The position numbers and the translations under genes were made by a program. Shown here in pieces: positions 10,610 to 23,715 of a DNA stretch of 64,000 nt. Origin of the DNA: Plasmodiophora brassicae (taxonomy: Eukaryota; Endomyxa: Phytomyxea; Phytomyxea; Plasmodiophorida); assembly GCA_036867785.1 (NCBI GenBank), contig CP145426.1:558001-622000 (forward strand), read 5' to 3'. Below the pieces are notes generated by a model that searched no databases, was not told the origin of the DNA, and saw nothing but the letters and a program-made list of their open reading frames with translations. How positions within the stretch are numbered: position 1 is the first letter of the stretch; each line of letters opens with the position of its first letter.

Positions 10610-12511
10610 TAATAGTCCCCTTTTACGGGCGGCGAAGACGGGGTCCGGGCTTGTCTGGGTACCGAGCGTGGAATGCCGCGAGCAGGCGATCGAATCCGCC
10701 GGTGCCCTGCAAGTTGGAGGCGGGTTCCCAGGTGCGCTCGGATGCAGGGTAGCCTTCCCAGTCGATAAAATACTGCAGCTTACCAGCACGATATCGAGAG
10801 TCCAGGACCTCCTTCACGATGAACAGCGGTTGGTCGTCGTCGTCGAGCAGAATCGTGGGTGGCGGAGGCTGCACACGATGGGGTATCACGTTCGGGACGT
10901 ACAGTTCCAGTTGGGATGCGTGGAAGACGTTGTGGATGCGGAAGGATGCCGGGAGCAGGAGTTCGTAGGAAACCGGATTAACGATGCGACTAACTTCGAA
11001 AGGCCCGAGCATTTGGACATCCAGCTTACAGCATGGCCGGCCAGTCGCAATTGCCCCTCGACGGAGCATGACCAACTCCCCGATCTTGAAGTCGGGATGA
11101 GGTCGGCGTTTCCGATCCGCAGCTCGTTTAATGGTGCTGACAGCACGATGCAGTTGGCGGTGTAGGTAACGGCGAATGGCCGTCAAGTTCTCCACGCGTT
11201 CATCGGCAGAGGGATTGGAGCTACCGTGTTTGCAAGGACGAGGGTCGCGTAGCTGAGGGTGGTAGCCGTAGTTCGCGAAGAAGGGAGACATTCCAGTGGA
11301 CGAATGGTCGACGTTATTGTAAGAGAATTCGGCCAGCGGCAATAATGGCTCCCAGTCGTCTTGCAGGTAGCACACATAACAGCGAAGGTATTGCTCTAAT
11401 ATCTGGTTGACGCGCTCGGTCTGGCCATCAGATTCGGGATGGCGGGATGATGACAGATGGCGTTCAACGCCGAGACGGCATAGGAGGTGCTTCCAGAACA
11501 ACGATACGAACTGGGGTCCGCGATCCGAGACAATGTCGTCGGGCAGGCCATGCAGACGGAACACGTTCTGAAGAAACAGATCGGCAAGCTGATCCGCGGA
11601 AATGGATTCTCGACACGCCACAAAGTGGGCCATCTTCGAATAACGGTCGACCACGACCAGTACAGAGTCATAGCCACGGGAGGAGGGGAGCTTGACGATA
11701 AAGTCCATTGAGATGGAGGACCAGAGAGCGTTTGGAATTGGTAGCGGAAGTAGCAGGCCGGATGGTCGATGGCGAGGAGGTTTGACGCGGCGACACGTGT
11801 CACAAGTCGCCACGTAACCCTTGATGAACGAGGACATCTTGGGCCACCAGAACTCGCGCTTGACGAGCTGCAATGTCTTGCGAACCCCAAAATGACCGGC
11901 GGTAACGTTGTCGTGAAGGCTGTGCAGAACTTCCAGCTTGCAGGCCTCACCAGCGACGACGAGAGCGGTTCCGTAATAACGTCTTCTGGACGAAGGGGTC
12001 ATCGGCTTGTTCGCGACGAATACGTTCGACAAGGGAGATGCCTGATGTACCGGTCTGGAGAAAGAGAATAGCTGGGTCCGGGCGGAAGAAGCGATGCGGT
12101 GGAAGCAGCTGTTGAGACATTGCTAGAATTTCTTCGTCGCCAGGCGAAGGTTGGTATTCCGGACGACGAGTGAGGGCGTCCGGCTTCCCATGAAGTCGCC
12201 CCGGACGATGATGAATCACGAAATCGAATTCGCTAAGCAGTTGAGACCAGCGAACCTGACGTCTGTTTAACTTGTGGGTAGACATGAAGTGGACGAGGTT
12301 ACGATGGTCGCTATGCACGACAGTTTGGTGCTGATCTGAGTCGAGGAACTGCCGCCACTTAGTGAACGCTTCCACAACCGCCAGGAGTTCCTTGTCGTAA
12401 ATGGGATAGCTAATCTCGGCAGCAATCAGCTTCCGCGAGAAGTAGGCGATCGGGTGCAACTCCCCATCTGCGCCGCCCTTTTGCGAAAGGACCATAGCGA
12501 TGGCAAAGTCT

Positions 12512-12707
12512 TGATGAAGACGATAACGAAGTGATTTATTCCGACCGACATCGGCGTGAGACGGCGACGACGTAACGCTATGTAACAGGGGCTTGCCAAG
12601 CCGTTACCGACAACTGCGTCAGTGGCGGAGCCTCTGCCGTGGACGTTACGCAGTCGCGCACTGTCACGGCGTCCCCGTGTGCCGGTGGTACGACATGATC
12701 CTCGACA
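12512..12707 (-). mobile_element. Solo LTR inside gypsy pol
   Basis: A 196-bp LTR of the TGTCGAGG family in reverse orientation, with target duplication AGTCT at 12507-12511 and 12708-12712. It is the youngest level of a three-deep nest: copia, then gypsy, then this LTR. Confidence 0.92.
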
Positions 12708-15700
12708 AGTCTGAGGCGTCGGTCTCGACATCACACGGTTGATGAGGATCGAAATGGCCCAAGACAGGTGCCGATGTGAACGCAACCTTCAGAGAGCCGA
12801 ATGCAGCTTGAGCGTCAGCATCCCAGACAAAGGCGACACCGTCACGCGTCAGGTTTGTGAGTGGTAGAGCAATTTCCGCGAAGTGAGGAATAAATTTGCG
12901 ATAAAAATTGGCGAATCCCAAGAATACTTGGAGACCATGGATATCTCGTGGCGGTTGCCAAGACAGGATAGTGTCGATACGGGCAGGGTCGAGGCGCAGT
13001 CCGTCTCGAGAAACGAGGTAGCCGAGAAACTCGACCTCCTTGGCGCCGAAAACACACTTCTCCATATTAGCGGTAAGACTGCTAGCCCGAAGTCGTTCCA
13101 GGACGAGGCGCACATGGTGTTCATGGTCGGCGACGTTCGCAGAAAAAATAAGGATGTCGTCCAGATATACGACAACGAACTGGTCGAGGTAATCCTTGAA
13201 CATATCATTCATGAACGACTGGAACGAAGCCGGTGCGTTTGCGAGGCCAAACGGCATAACCAAATATTCGAAGAGTCCATACGGGGTGCGAAACGCCGTC
13301 TTCCACTCATCCCCTTCGCGGATACGAATTTGATTATACGCGCTGCGCAGGTCGATTTTCGTGAAGATCGTGGCCCGACTAAGGTTGGCAAGAAGTTGGT
13401 CAATAAGAGGCAGTGGATACCGGTTCTTGATCGTGGCAGAATTTAGGCCGCGATAATCGACACAAAGTCGCAGCGAGCCGTCTTTCTTGCGTACAAACAG
13501 AATGGGCGCACCGGCCGAAGAACGGGAAGGACGAATGAAATTCGACTTTAAATTGGCTTCCAGATACTGCTTGAGGGCCACCTGCTCTCGTTGGGAGAGA
13601 CCATATAACCGACAAAATGGTGGCTCCTTGCCGGGCTTAAGATCGATGGGGCAATCGGAAGCGCGGTGAGGAGGCAGGCACGCCGGGCTGCCAGTGGCGA
13701 ACACGTCCGAGAACTCGCGATAGGCGTCAGGAAGCGCAGGCCCGGAGACTGAGTCCGAGTCGAGTTCGGTCCAAGTATAATGCAGAAGGTAACAAGCTGC
13801 GTCGTCAACGATAGCATCCAGAAACGGCTCAGCGCTGATGAACGCAATCGAGGTTGATGACCCCGGGTCACCGTCTGGTGAGACCAGGGGCGTAAAGAAG
13901 GACTCGTCGGCGGCGTTCGAGATCAGGGGCTCCGCAGAGGCGCCGGAAGGGAGCCGCGTGAATGGAAGATAAGTCCACCCAAGGACCCAGGCCAGGGCGA
14001 CCAAGGATGCAGTCATCAAAAGATTAATAATGTGGCGACCACGAAGCCCGCCAGAGGGGCGAGGCGGCGAGAGGCGTTGTCCCGCCCCTCGACGGACGGG
14101 TCCACGGTGCCGGACGCACGACGGCTCGGGGCCCGAGGGGAACGATGATAACGGATCGTTGTGGCACGCTGCCACAGTAGCAGCGGCAGCGACCTCGGAG
14201 AGGCAGTCATGCGCGAGGGCGGGAGAGCTAGAGCTGTCGACAACAGCAGCAGGCGGTTCACTGTGACCGGCGGCCACCGTATCAGTGACAGCGACCTCCG
14301 AGAGGCAATCGGGAGCGATGACGGAAGCGCTAGAGCTATCGACGCCCGCAGCCGGGACGGTCCCGAACTCGGAGTAATCGTCGTCGTCCTCGTCGTCAGA
14401 AGCCAACTCAGGGAGGGCAATTACCTCCACCTCGGCTACCTCAGATGCTGAGGCAGTCGGCAACGTTTCGACTGATGCCGCCGAATCAACTGCATGCGTA
14501 GACGCAGGGAGGTCTCCTGCCGGGATTGAGATCCCCGCGATGCGAGGGCCGCGATGCTGGAGACGGTGGCTCCGCCAATCGATGTCAGGGTTTGTATCCG
14601 CCAACCACGGCAGGCCGAGGATGACAGGATGCTGCGGCGAATGGATCATGTTCAGGACGACGTCACTGTCGAAACATTCGTCGACGGTGATTCGTAGCGG
14701 GGCGGTTTCCTGAGTAATTGGGGCCAGATGACGGCCGTCAATGACGCGAACCGGAATAGCACGCGATTTGGCGCGAACAGGCACTTCGTGATGACGACAG
14801 AACGACCAGTCGATAAAATTGGACGTCGCGCCACAGTCTAACAAGGCGAGCGTACTGACGCGACGTGAGCCGATAACGAGACAGACCGGTACCAATAGAT
14901 GTGGTATAGATGTAGCCGACGTAAAGAATAAATCCGTAACATGAAGAAAGTCGGGTTCGGAACCAAAAGAAATGTTTACTGGGCGACTGGGGAACCCGTT
15001 CACAGACGCCCGGGCACATTTCCCGGGGGACCAGCCTGCGGGACGCTGGCGCTGGGTGGGGGCGACGGAGGACCAGCAGCGGCAGGCCGCTCGGGGCACA
15101 GCGCGGAGCGGTGACCAACCTTGTGACAGTGCTGGCACGGAGGTCGCTTGGGGCAGGACGCAATGAAATGTCCAGCCTCGCGACAATAGTGGCAGACCAA
15201 AGGTTGCGCCCCTCCGACCTCGATAGCGTTGACAGCGGCGATCGGATACTTCGGTTCGAGATGGATCGCCATCTCGAACATCTTGTCGTACTCGGTGTAG
15301 TTGTAAATGAAGAGGGCATCAGAAAGTGCAGGGTGCAAGGACATGCGGAACTTTTCCGCCAAACGGGACGGACTCAGCCTATACAAGGGGTCGAGTTGTT
15401 GAACCTTCTTGTACAAGCGCTGGAACTCCCGCGCATGGTGAACCACACTGGAAGTCTGCTTCAAATTGTCAAAATCAGCTTCGACCCGCTTTAACGACGG
15501 CTCCGGAAAATCATGAAGCAGGGCGGATGCCACGTCCGCCATTGACGCGTCCTCGGACAGGTCAAGATAAGTCTCCAAGGCGTATCCTTTCAAGGCCGTC
15601 GTCAAGATGCATTGCACAGCGTCGGAAAGCGGACTGGTAGACGTTAACGGCGTCTGGGTGATCCGCGCGAAAGCGGTCAACCAACGCATCGTCGACAGAC

Positions 15701-16105
15701 CGTCCGCCCCCGAAAATCGCGGGATATCGTGGGACTGGACAACAATAGGCGGCGGCGGCGGCGGGGACACGGGATGCTGCGTCGACGGGGCGACAGAATT
15801 CGGCAGAGACGAAGCCACAGAAGCGTGGAGAGGCAATAGGGAAGGCACAGCGCTGATGACCGGGGGATCCGACGAGTCGTTGCGCACTTCGGGAGACGAG
15901 ACAGCTGGCGCTGCGGGGGGGCTGGCCCTAGGCAGCGAGCCATGCGCGAATTTCAACTGGGCTAAGAGGTCGAGGATCTCCGCCTTCAGGTCGCGCAGCT
16001 CGATAGCGCCAGCAACATCCGCCGCAGCTGCAACATCCGGATTCGCGGACGAGGGCGGGTCCGACAACGCCGGAATCAACCCATCACCTCCCGCCATAGC
16101 TGCGA

Positions 16106-16205
16106 TGATACAGGGCCGAGACGAGACGAGACGATAGTCGATACGGGCCGAGACGAGACGAGACGATAGTCGATACGGGCCGAGACGAGACGAGACGATA
16201 CGCGT
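16106..16205. repeat. Leader tandem repeats of the gypsy element
   Basis: About three copies of a 34-bp unit containing CGAGACGAGACGA and TAGTCGATACGGGC lie between the primer-binding site and the gag start, in the untranslated leader. A diverged version occurs in the leader of the related element at 28876. Confidence 0.9.
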
Positions 16206-16230
16206 ACGACCGAAGAGTAGTCGGTCAAAA

Positions 16231-16376
16231 TGTGACGACAGAGCAAGATGTGTCAACCACACGGATTGACCGACTGAGGTCGGTCCAACGCCGTGGACGT
16301 TTATTGTAGTAGTGCGCTGCGGAGGAGCCCAATTAGGTGCCGGCTGAGTCGCCAAGACAGCGACTCGACCGTGACA
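16231..16376 (-). repeat. 5' LTR of the nested gypsy element
   Basis: Identical by eye to 10464-10609. Directly after it, in element orientation, is TTTTGACCGACTAC (16230 leftward), the presumed primer-binding site. This site matches the complement of the LTR-internal AGTCGGTCAA and not a tRNA end. Confidence 0.95.
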
Positions 16377-19300
16377 CGCATGATACGAGGTGCTGAGAGC
16401 GGGCTTCGTGAGGTAGTCTGCAGCCATCTCGGCGGACGGGCACTTGTGGACCACGATCAAACTGGCCTCGACGGCCTCCCGGGTGTAGTGAAACTGCACC
16501 TCGATGTCCTTCGTGCGATCATCCATCCGACGATAGCCAGACCAGGCCTTCGCGCCTTGATTGTCCTCGTATACGATCGTCGGACTGGAGCGTGCGAAGC
16601 CGATTTCGGTCAGGAATGACCGGATCCAGGCCAGCTGGCGGGTAACAGCACACAGCGACTTGATCTCTGCATGTGTGGACGATAAGCTAACTTTGACTGC
16701 GCCCAGGTCTTGGCGACGTGACTGCCAGTGCACGGGGCCGCCAGCCAGCAGGATGATGTGGCCGGAGCGCGACCGTCGCGTGTCAGGGTCGGATGCCCAA
16801 TGAGCGTCGGCGTATGCGATCAGACGATCTTCGGGCTGGCGTTCGTATCGGATGCCGTGCGTCATGGTGCCGGCGAGGTACTTAAGAACGCGTTGCCCCG
16901 CACGCCAATGCTGGATGCCGGGATTCGAGGAGAATTGGGCCAGTACATTCGTTATGTACGCGATGTCGGGACGGCATCGATGGGCGAGCCATGTCAGGCA
17001 GCCAATGAGTTTGAGGTACGGCTTGGTCGCCATTTCGTCGCGGTCGAGGTCGCTTTGTGGACTCATTGTCGTTAATAGGTGAACGCCAGGCTGGTGCGGC
17101 GTGTCGACCGGATGACAATGCGACATGTTGAAGTCGCTCAACACCTTCTCGATGTACTCGGCTTGGTCAAGGGTGATGGCGCCGGTGCCAGGTTCGCGTC
17201 GGATGCGCATGCCAAGCAGGGTCGACGGTTCACCTTGATCGGTGATCTCGGCCATCGTGGAGAGCTTCTCGAGAACGGATTCCGCGAACGGGACGTCATT
17301 GTACGCCAGCAGACCGTCGTCGGTGTGCACCGACATGATCATGAACTTTCCATCGCGATCGTACCGGAAGACGCAGGGGTCCGCGATGATCGATTCGAAT
17401 CCGAGTGATAACAGCATCTCCCGAAGCGTCTTGTACCAACGTTCGGCGCCTTGTTTCGTTCCATAAAGGGCCTTTTGCAGTTGACGAACTCGGTACGGGA
17501 CGTGATGATCGGTGAAGCCATCCGGCTGACGAATGTAAACATCATGGAGCATGTCGGCGTTCAGGTATGCGGCCACCCAGTCGACCTGGCGAAGATGCAG
17601 GCCGTGCTGCGCCGCGAGTGCTAGGATAACGAGGAACGCAGTGGCACGGGCGGTCGGCGCGAACGTATCGTCGAAGTCGATGCCGGGGCGTTGTCGGAAG
17701 CCCTGAGCACAGAGTCGGGCGGTGAACTTGCGGATGCCACCGTTGCCACTGAGCGAGGACTTCACTCGGAACACCCACTTGGCGCCAACAGCGATCTTAC
17801 TTTTCGGCAGCTCGATTAGCGGGCCGAACGTGTTCTTGGCGTCCAGTGTTGCCATCTGGGTGACGGCGGCGTCCCACCAGTGGCCAGCGAAAGGTGATGA
17901 GAGGGCATCGGCCATTGAGTTGGGTACGGGAATGTCGGTCGCTTTCAGCTTCGACAGGTCGGGTCGTGGTAGACGGGCTGGGTCGATCGGGGCGGATACC
18001 TTGGCTCGACATGCCTTGGCAGCGGCGCCGCGACATGTCGGACGGTTGGACCTGATGGCCTGATCGATCAGACGGCGCTCCTCAACCTGCTGCCAATGCC
18101 GGATCAGTCGGCGGGAGCGACGAGGAGGGCGCTGTGTCGGGGACGTTAGGGTCGGATTCTGGAACCAGGCGTCGACCGTCGAGGACCACCGTGTCGACGA
18201 ACGATTGGCCGCCTCCGGCGCCTTCCACCATTCACCAGGCGGTTGACGACGACGATTCGATCGGCGAGGGCGTGGCACGTCGATGACATTGTGGTCGACG
18301 ATATCAGCAGCATCGGAATTGTCGTGGACGTCGGGATCGGCAGCTTCGTTGGGAGAGTCGTTGCTGGACGCCGAACCTTCGTAGTCGGGATCATCTTCAG
18401 CGTCATCATCATCTTCGTCGGTGGATACGTCATCAGGAGACGGTGAGCGCGACGGTCGGACGATCTCGGAAGGCGATGACGCAGCGGCAGGTGACGGAGG
18501 CTCGGGAGGGGATGCTGCGAGAGAGGATGCTGACGTCGATGGTAGAGGTGCCATGACGGCGTCGGAAGAGACGGGCGTCGGGACGATCGTGTCAACGTTC
18601 GGCGCAGAGCTCGACTCGGGACTGGACGGTGGCGCTGATGATGAACTAGCAGGGCTGGATCTTCCAAAGCCGAATGTGAACGAGGTCTCCAGGAACTCGG
18701 CAGTCGTGCTCTCGAACGTGTCTTCCCGGTCCACGTCGTAGAACCGCCAAGCCTTCATGCCGGGCGTGAAACCGATGAACACAGCGCGAACACGACGAGG
18801 CTCCAACTTGCTCGGCTTCTTCGTGGCTGGATGTGGTCGCATGGCATAGGCATCGCAAGACACGAAGGGTCGAGATGTTAGGTAGGGCGCGACGAGCAGC
18901 CTCGAACGATGTGCGACGCCCGGGAAGGACTGATCTCGGGTGGATGTTGTACAGTATCGCAGAGTAGGACAGCGACCAGGGCCACGTGGAGTCAGGCATG
19001 CTAGAGTGGCACCGGATTGAGCTTTCGATACCGCAGAGCGTGTAGTTGACGCTTTCAGCGCGGCCGTTCTGCTCGGGCGTGTACGGGACAGATTTGCGGT
19101 GCAGGATGCCGGACTCGTTGTAGAACAGGACGCACGCCTTGGAGTTGTACTCGCCGCCACCGTCAGTCTGGAACGTCCGGATACCACGTCCTTCCTGGTT
19201 GCGAAGACGCGCGTCATAGTCCTTGATGACGTCGAGCGCCTCCGATTTGCGACGTAGCAGATAGACGGACAGGTACCGAGAGGAATCGTCCAGCATGGTC

Positions 19301-20408
19301 TGGTAGTACTCAAAGCCGCCGACACCGACGACAGGCCACCGTCCGGACAGATTGCTATGGACGAGATGCGCAGGTTGCCGTAACCCAGGTGGCCGGTTCG
19401 AGCGTGCCAGACAGCTGGAGCTGCGGCGGTGACCTTAGCGACGCGGCATGAGACGCTGGATGCGATCAAGGAGCAGACTCGGGCGGAATGAAGTGTGCCG
19501 GGCGCGGATGTTGGAGCGGATAATGGAATCCGGTACAGGTTATCGTGTCCTCGTTGACTGACGGCCACTGGCTGACCGACGGGCGCCGTCCAGTTGGCCC
19601 CCGAGTAGATCTTCGCGGTATCGCCGTCGAACACGATCTTGTGACCTGATCTGGTGAGCTGGCCAACTGATACTAGCGCTTGGCCAAGTCGGGGAACGTG
19701 CAGCGAATCGATACTCGTCGCCTGGACATCCATGCCGAATGACGTCACGCCTCGACCGGAAGTGGTCGTACGCGACAGATCGGCTAGCTCAACTTCCGGT
19801 CCGGTGCCTTGGCGATAGCAGCTGAGATGTCGGCGCAGGGGCGTCATCGTCGTGGAACACGCTGAGTCCAGTAGGCCTACTGAGTTCGCGTACACGTCGA
19901 TGGCGTGGCGTGCCGACAAAGCACGCATCGGCTCGGGCGCCGGATCGACCGGATGAGCGCCAGACGTTGGATACTCGTTGGACGTTGGTGAGGATGTATT
20001 GGTTTTCGCGTTGCTGTCGCGGTACCAGATGTGTCGTTGCAGCGTGCATTCGCCGTTAGTGTGCTTGGATCCGGGATGGAAGACGCAGGACTCGTTGCGT
20101 CGTGGTCCACGGGGACGCGTCGATGTGGCGCAACTGGAGCGGTTGGCCGTTTGGAACGCGTCGTGTCGGTCCCGCACGTCTTGGACCCTGATCTCCTCGC
20201 TTGTCAACGACCCGACGACCTCGGAGACACTGGGCAGCGTGTCCAGAGCACGATTGTGCAGGCCAGCGACGACGGCGTCGAGATCGGATGATGCGTTGGC
20301 CAAGATGAGGACGGCGACCAATGCGTCGGTGAGGGACAGCATCTCCGTCGGTACCGTCGACCGGACGCGATGAGCCGCTGCTTGAACTCGGGCGGCGTAC
20401 GTGGCGAC

Positions 20409-20603
20409 TAAGAACGACAATAACGAAGTGATTTATTCCACCAACATCGGCGCGAGACGATGGCGACGTAACGCAGTGTAACAGGGCTTGCCAAAGCCGT
20501 TACCGGCAACGGCGACGGTGGCGGAGCCTCTGTTGTGGACGTGACACAGTCGCGCACCCACACAATGTCATCGTGTGCCGGTGGTAGGACATGGTCCTCG
20601 ACA
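20409..20603 (-). mobile_element. Solo LTR inserted in copia gag (right arm)
   Basis: Mirror of 4389-4583, with the same 5-bp duplication on either side. Confidence 0.9.
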
Positions 20604-21478
20604 GCGACCGACTCGCCGGGCATGTGCTGGACCGTGACGAGGTCGCGGACGGCGCGCACGACCGATGCCAGCGACGATGGGCTGTACGCCTGGAACAGCA
20701 CGCGCCAGCACTTGGCAGCCGAGCCTGCCTGAAACAAAGACAACGCGGACGCGATCTTGTGGTCCAGCATGTGGACGAGTAGAATCTCGCGCGCGGCTGC
20801 CTCGAGAGGTGGGTCGTGTGCCGTACCGGTTGTCGCATTCGGTGAGCCATCTTCGTTGATCCCGATGACGTCCGCGTACCCACGATTGCGAAACCAGAGT
20901 GCAGCTGTCTGAACCCAGGACGTGAACGAGTCTCGAGTACCGTCGAACTTGGGCATGGGCAGTCGGCCTGCGTCGCTTCGGCTGTGCGCCTCGGCGATGA
21001 TCGGCATGGCCGGGGTCGATGGACAGCTGGTCGGACGCGCCAGCTGCTGCTGCGGGACGCGGAGGCGGTCGATCTTCTCCTGCCTGGCGATCGTTGCCTC
21101 CGCTTCGGCAATTCGGGTGTCGATCTCCTCGAGCGACAGATGACGCAGCGGGTCGTCATCCGTGTTAGGCGTCACCTCTCGGCCATGGCGAGTAGAGGCT
21201 CAGCGCCTGCGCCTATACGACTGTTAATCTGAGAAAGACAATAATGGAGTGGATATATTACGTACGGCGTGTGCGGCGGACGTTACAGTGGCGACGTAGT
21301 CGCCGACGGTGTAACGGTTGCCAACGCCGGCGGGCACGGAGTCGCGGAGTGCGTGACGGCGTTCACGTGCTGCAGGCATGTGCTGCTGGTCGTAGTGGAT
21401 ACGTTGTTCGACAGCCATGTTCCTCGTACGCCTCAATGGCGATGGCGATCTTCTCGCCGAGGGTGAACCGGACGACAC

Positions 21479-22427
21479 TGATGAAGACGATAACGAAGTG
21501 ATTTATTCCACTAACATCGGCGCGAGACGATGGCGACGTAACGCAGTGTAACAGGGCTTGCCAAAGCCGTTACCGGCAACGGCGACGGTGGCGGAGCCTC
21601 TTTTGTGGACGTGACACAGCCGCGCACAGTCACAGCGTCATCGTGTGCCGGTGGTAGGACATGGTCCTCGACACGCCCCCTCCAACGGCACGCGGTTGCA
21701 TGCGGAAGGCGGTCGAACGGACGTGTCCCGGCTGGACCTTCGACTCTGGATCATGTACAACACGACCTTGCTCGTGCTCGTATGTCTTGGCTTGTTGACG
21801 CGACACGAGACGGATCGTGGCGTAGCTAGAGCTGACAGGTGTGGCGCGATATGCTGGGGCAAAGTCGTCAATGACGACACAGAGAGGAGGACCTGGCTCG
21901 GGACGACACCGACGCCGAAGGCGCCGGCGGACAACGTTATATCGAGAAGAGGTTGAGGCAAGCGATTGAGGCCCGTACGACCGGCGTACGCCTGGCGCTT
22001 ACGTTCCGGTAATGGTTCTGGATTCCCGTAGGACGACCTGCCCTGCTAGCGCGATCTGCCTGGACTCTCTTGCGCGTGGCGCGGTCTGGAGTGGGCGTTC
22101 GTGGCGCGTTGTGCAGAAGCAGGGTCAGGGCAGAGACACAGTGACGCGGGACTGGCACTGGATGGCACCGGCGCGCGGGGCGCCGGCGGGCTCGCCGCCT
22201 CGAAGCGCGTAGAACGCGTACGACTGTTAATCTGATGAAGACGATAACGAAGTGATTTATTCCACTAACATCGGCGCGAGACGATGGCGACGTAACGCAG
22301 TGTAACAGGGCTTGCCAAAGCCGTTACCGGCAACGGCGACGGTGGCGGAGCCTCTTTTGTGGACGTGACACAGCCGCGCACAGTCACAGCGTCATCGTGT
22401 GCCGGTGGTAGGACATGGTCCTCGACA
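21479..22427 (-). mobile_element. 949-bp non-autonomous LTR element (right-arm copy)
   Basis: Mirror of 2565-3513, with LTRs at 21479-21673 and 22233-22427 and the same target duplication, primer-binding site and purine tract in reverse orientation. Confidence 0.88.
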
Positions 22428-22921
22428 GACACCACGGCCCATCAGCGACCTCGACAATAGGAAATGCGGATACCTTGGACTCCTCTCGACGCGCGCTTTC
22501 GTTTGGCGCCATTTTCCTGCTCTCGTTGTCCCCCTAGGGTGAAAAGTCCCGCCCAAATATCCCCACCCAGCCAGTTGGAAATGTCCGTAGAGCACATTGG
22601 CGGGGGTTATTAGGGCGGAAATTACGGTAGTTGGCAACGATGTTGGCAGATTGACCCCGTGTGGATGTGCATAGGGCTTTGATAAGTTTCATCCATCTTT
22701 CAATGGGAAACGTCCACACTAATCCGGACATCGGGCCAAAGACTCGACGATATCCGGAACATGATCCAGGGAATGGACTGTAAATTCACGATACTTAGCA
22801 CAAAGACGGAACAAGTCAACGGCACATGCATCATACGGAAATCGTCATCAGCAGGATAGGAGACAGCGTCTCTAGTTTCGACAGCGACTGACGAAATTGT
22901 AGGCGAATCGCCGGGAGGTCT

Positions 22922-23097
22922 TGAGTTTAGTTAGTTACTTAGTTTAGTTTTATTTGTTTTTCGCGCTTTTTCGTCACGCAGGCGCCTTGGTCTCGAGTCT
23001 GAGGATCGAAGGTTCAGCAGCAGAACGCCAACATCCCCCGGCCTGGCCGTGCCGGCCCGTCACCTTTGTACTGGGTTCATCGCGCCTTGGACGATAT
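22922..23097 (-). repeat. Retroposon-like 3' end (right arm)
   Basis: Mirror copy of 1895-2070. 22433-22921 in this arm shows nothing recognisable. Confidence 0.5.
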
Positions 23098-23653
23098 CGG
23101 AACGGGGACGTGATTCGCTCGGACTTGTCGACTGCACTCTTATCGGACCTCTTTCGCCATACCGCCTATGCCGGGGAGCCGACATACACTTGTTACGGGC
23201 CGTTCCTTTACCTCCCAGACGCTCAAGCGAGACCCCTAATGTCTCTGGCACTTTGGGCTGCTTGATCAGTAAACACAGCCCGAAATCGTGGCTACGCGGC
23301 TCACGACCACAAGCCATACAGCCGTGACTCACCGAGGTCATCGCGTGCCCAATGACGACGACGGATCCGGTGGCCGCACAAGGCACACTGGAGAATCGTT
23401 TTTTAACCGGTCGACCTGAGGCGGCCAAAAAACTCATCACGTCGCCTTATATGAAGCAGGCCCTAAAGTAAAGCGCCGCGGAGTCCGCCACGGATTGCGG
23501 GGACTTGGTGGGGCGCTCAGTTCAAATCGCCCAAGTGACATGGCGCCGCTGACGCGCAACCGTCGTCCATCCACGGCCCTGCCGATCGTGAAGCCGCCAT
23601 CGATACCGGTAAGTCGGCCTGTACCGGACCGCCAGCTTGAAGTGAATGGCAAC

Positions 23654-23715
23654 CTCCTAATTCCAAGGACGGGCCACCGTTAACGGTGGCCGTGGCCGGT
23701 CCTTGGAAATAGGAG
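23654..23715. repeat. Strong hairpin with 20-bp palindrome (right arm)
   Basis: Mirror copy of the hairpin at 1277-1338, immediately before the first segment of the right-arm hypothetical gene. Confidence 0.8.

Larger units (their letters stand above)
10464..16376 (-). mobile_element. Ty3/gypsy chromovirus, nested in copia; LTRs identical
   Basis: The 146-bp LTRs at 16231-16376 (5') and 10464-10609 (3') appear identical, with target duplication CGCAT at 10459-10463 and 16377-16381. Reading leftward there is a repetitive leader, gag (16097-15000, two CCHC knuckles) and protease ([10 protein letters not shown]). Reverse transcriptase (VVYLDDIL), RNase H and integrase follow, then a chromodomain (FIDWEGYPASERTWEP) near 10700. 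Gag and pol overlap in different frames, as in family members that use frameshifting. A solo LTR lies in the RNase H region, so the element is broken, with about one to three breaks. Identical LTRs indicate a very recent arrival. Confidence 0.93.
10214..21413 (-). mobile_element. Copia element split by a gypsy insertion; broken
   Basis: The 5' LTR is at 21230-21413 and the 3' LTR at 10214-10397, both 184 bp. The primer-binding site lies beside the 5' LTR and a purine tract (GCTGGAGGGGGCG) beside the 3' LTR. Gag, integrase, reverse transcriptase (VHTDDGLL around 17330) and RNase H (ending near 16390) run leftward. The gypsy element 10464-16376 sits between the RNase H end and the 3' LTR, and a solo LTR sits in gag. 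It is broken, with several breaks besides the insertions. The outer flanks (AAGT-type left, GCCAT right) do not match, so the two LTRs may come from different insertions. Confidence 0.82.

Noticed and set aside
15000-20420. One open frame of 1,806 codons on the minus strand
   Set aside because: It runs from copia gag/pol through an inserted gypsy LTR into gypsy gag. It is two nested elements read together by chance, not one protein.
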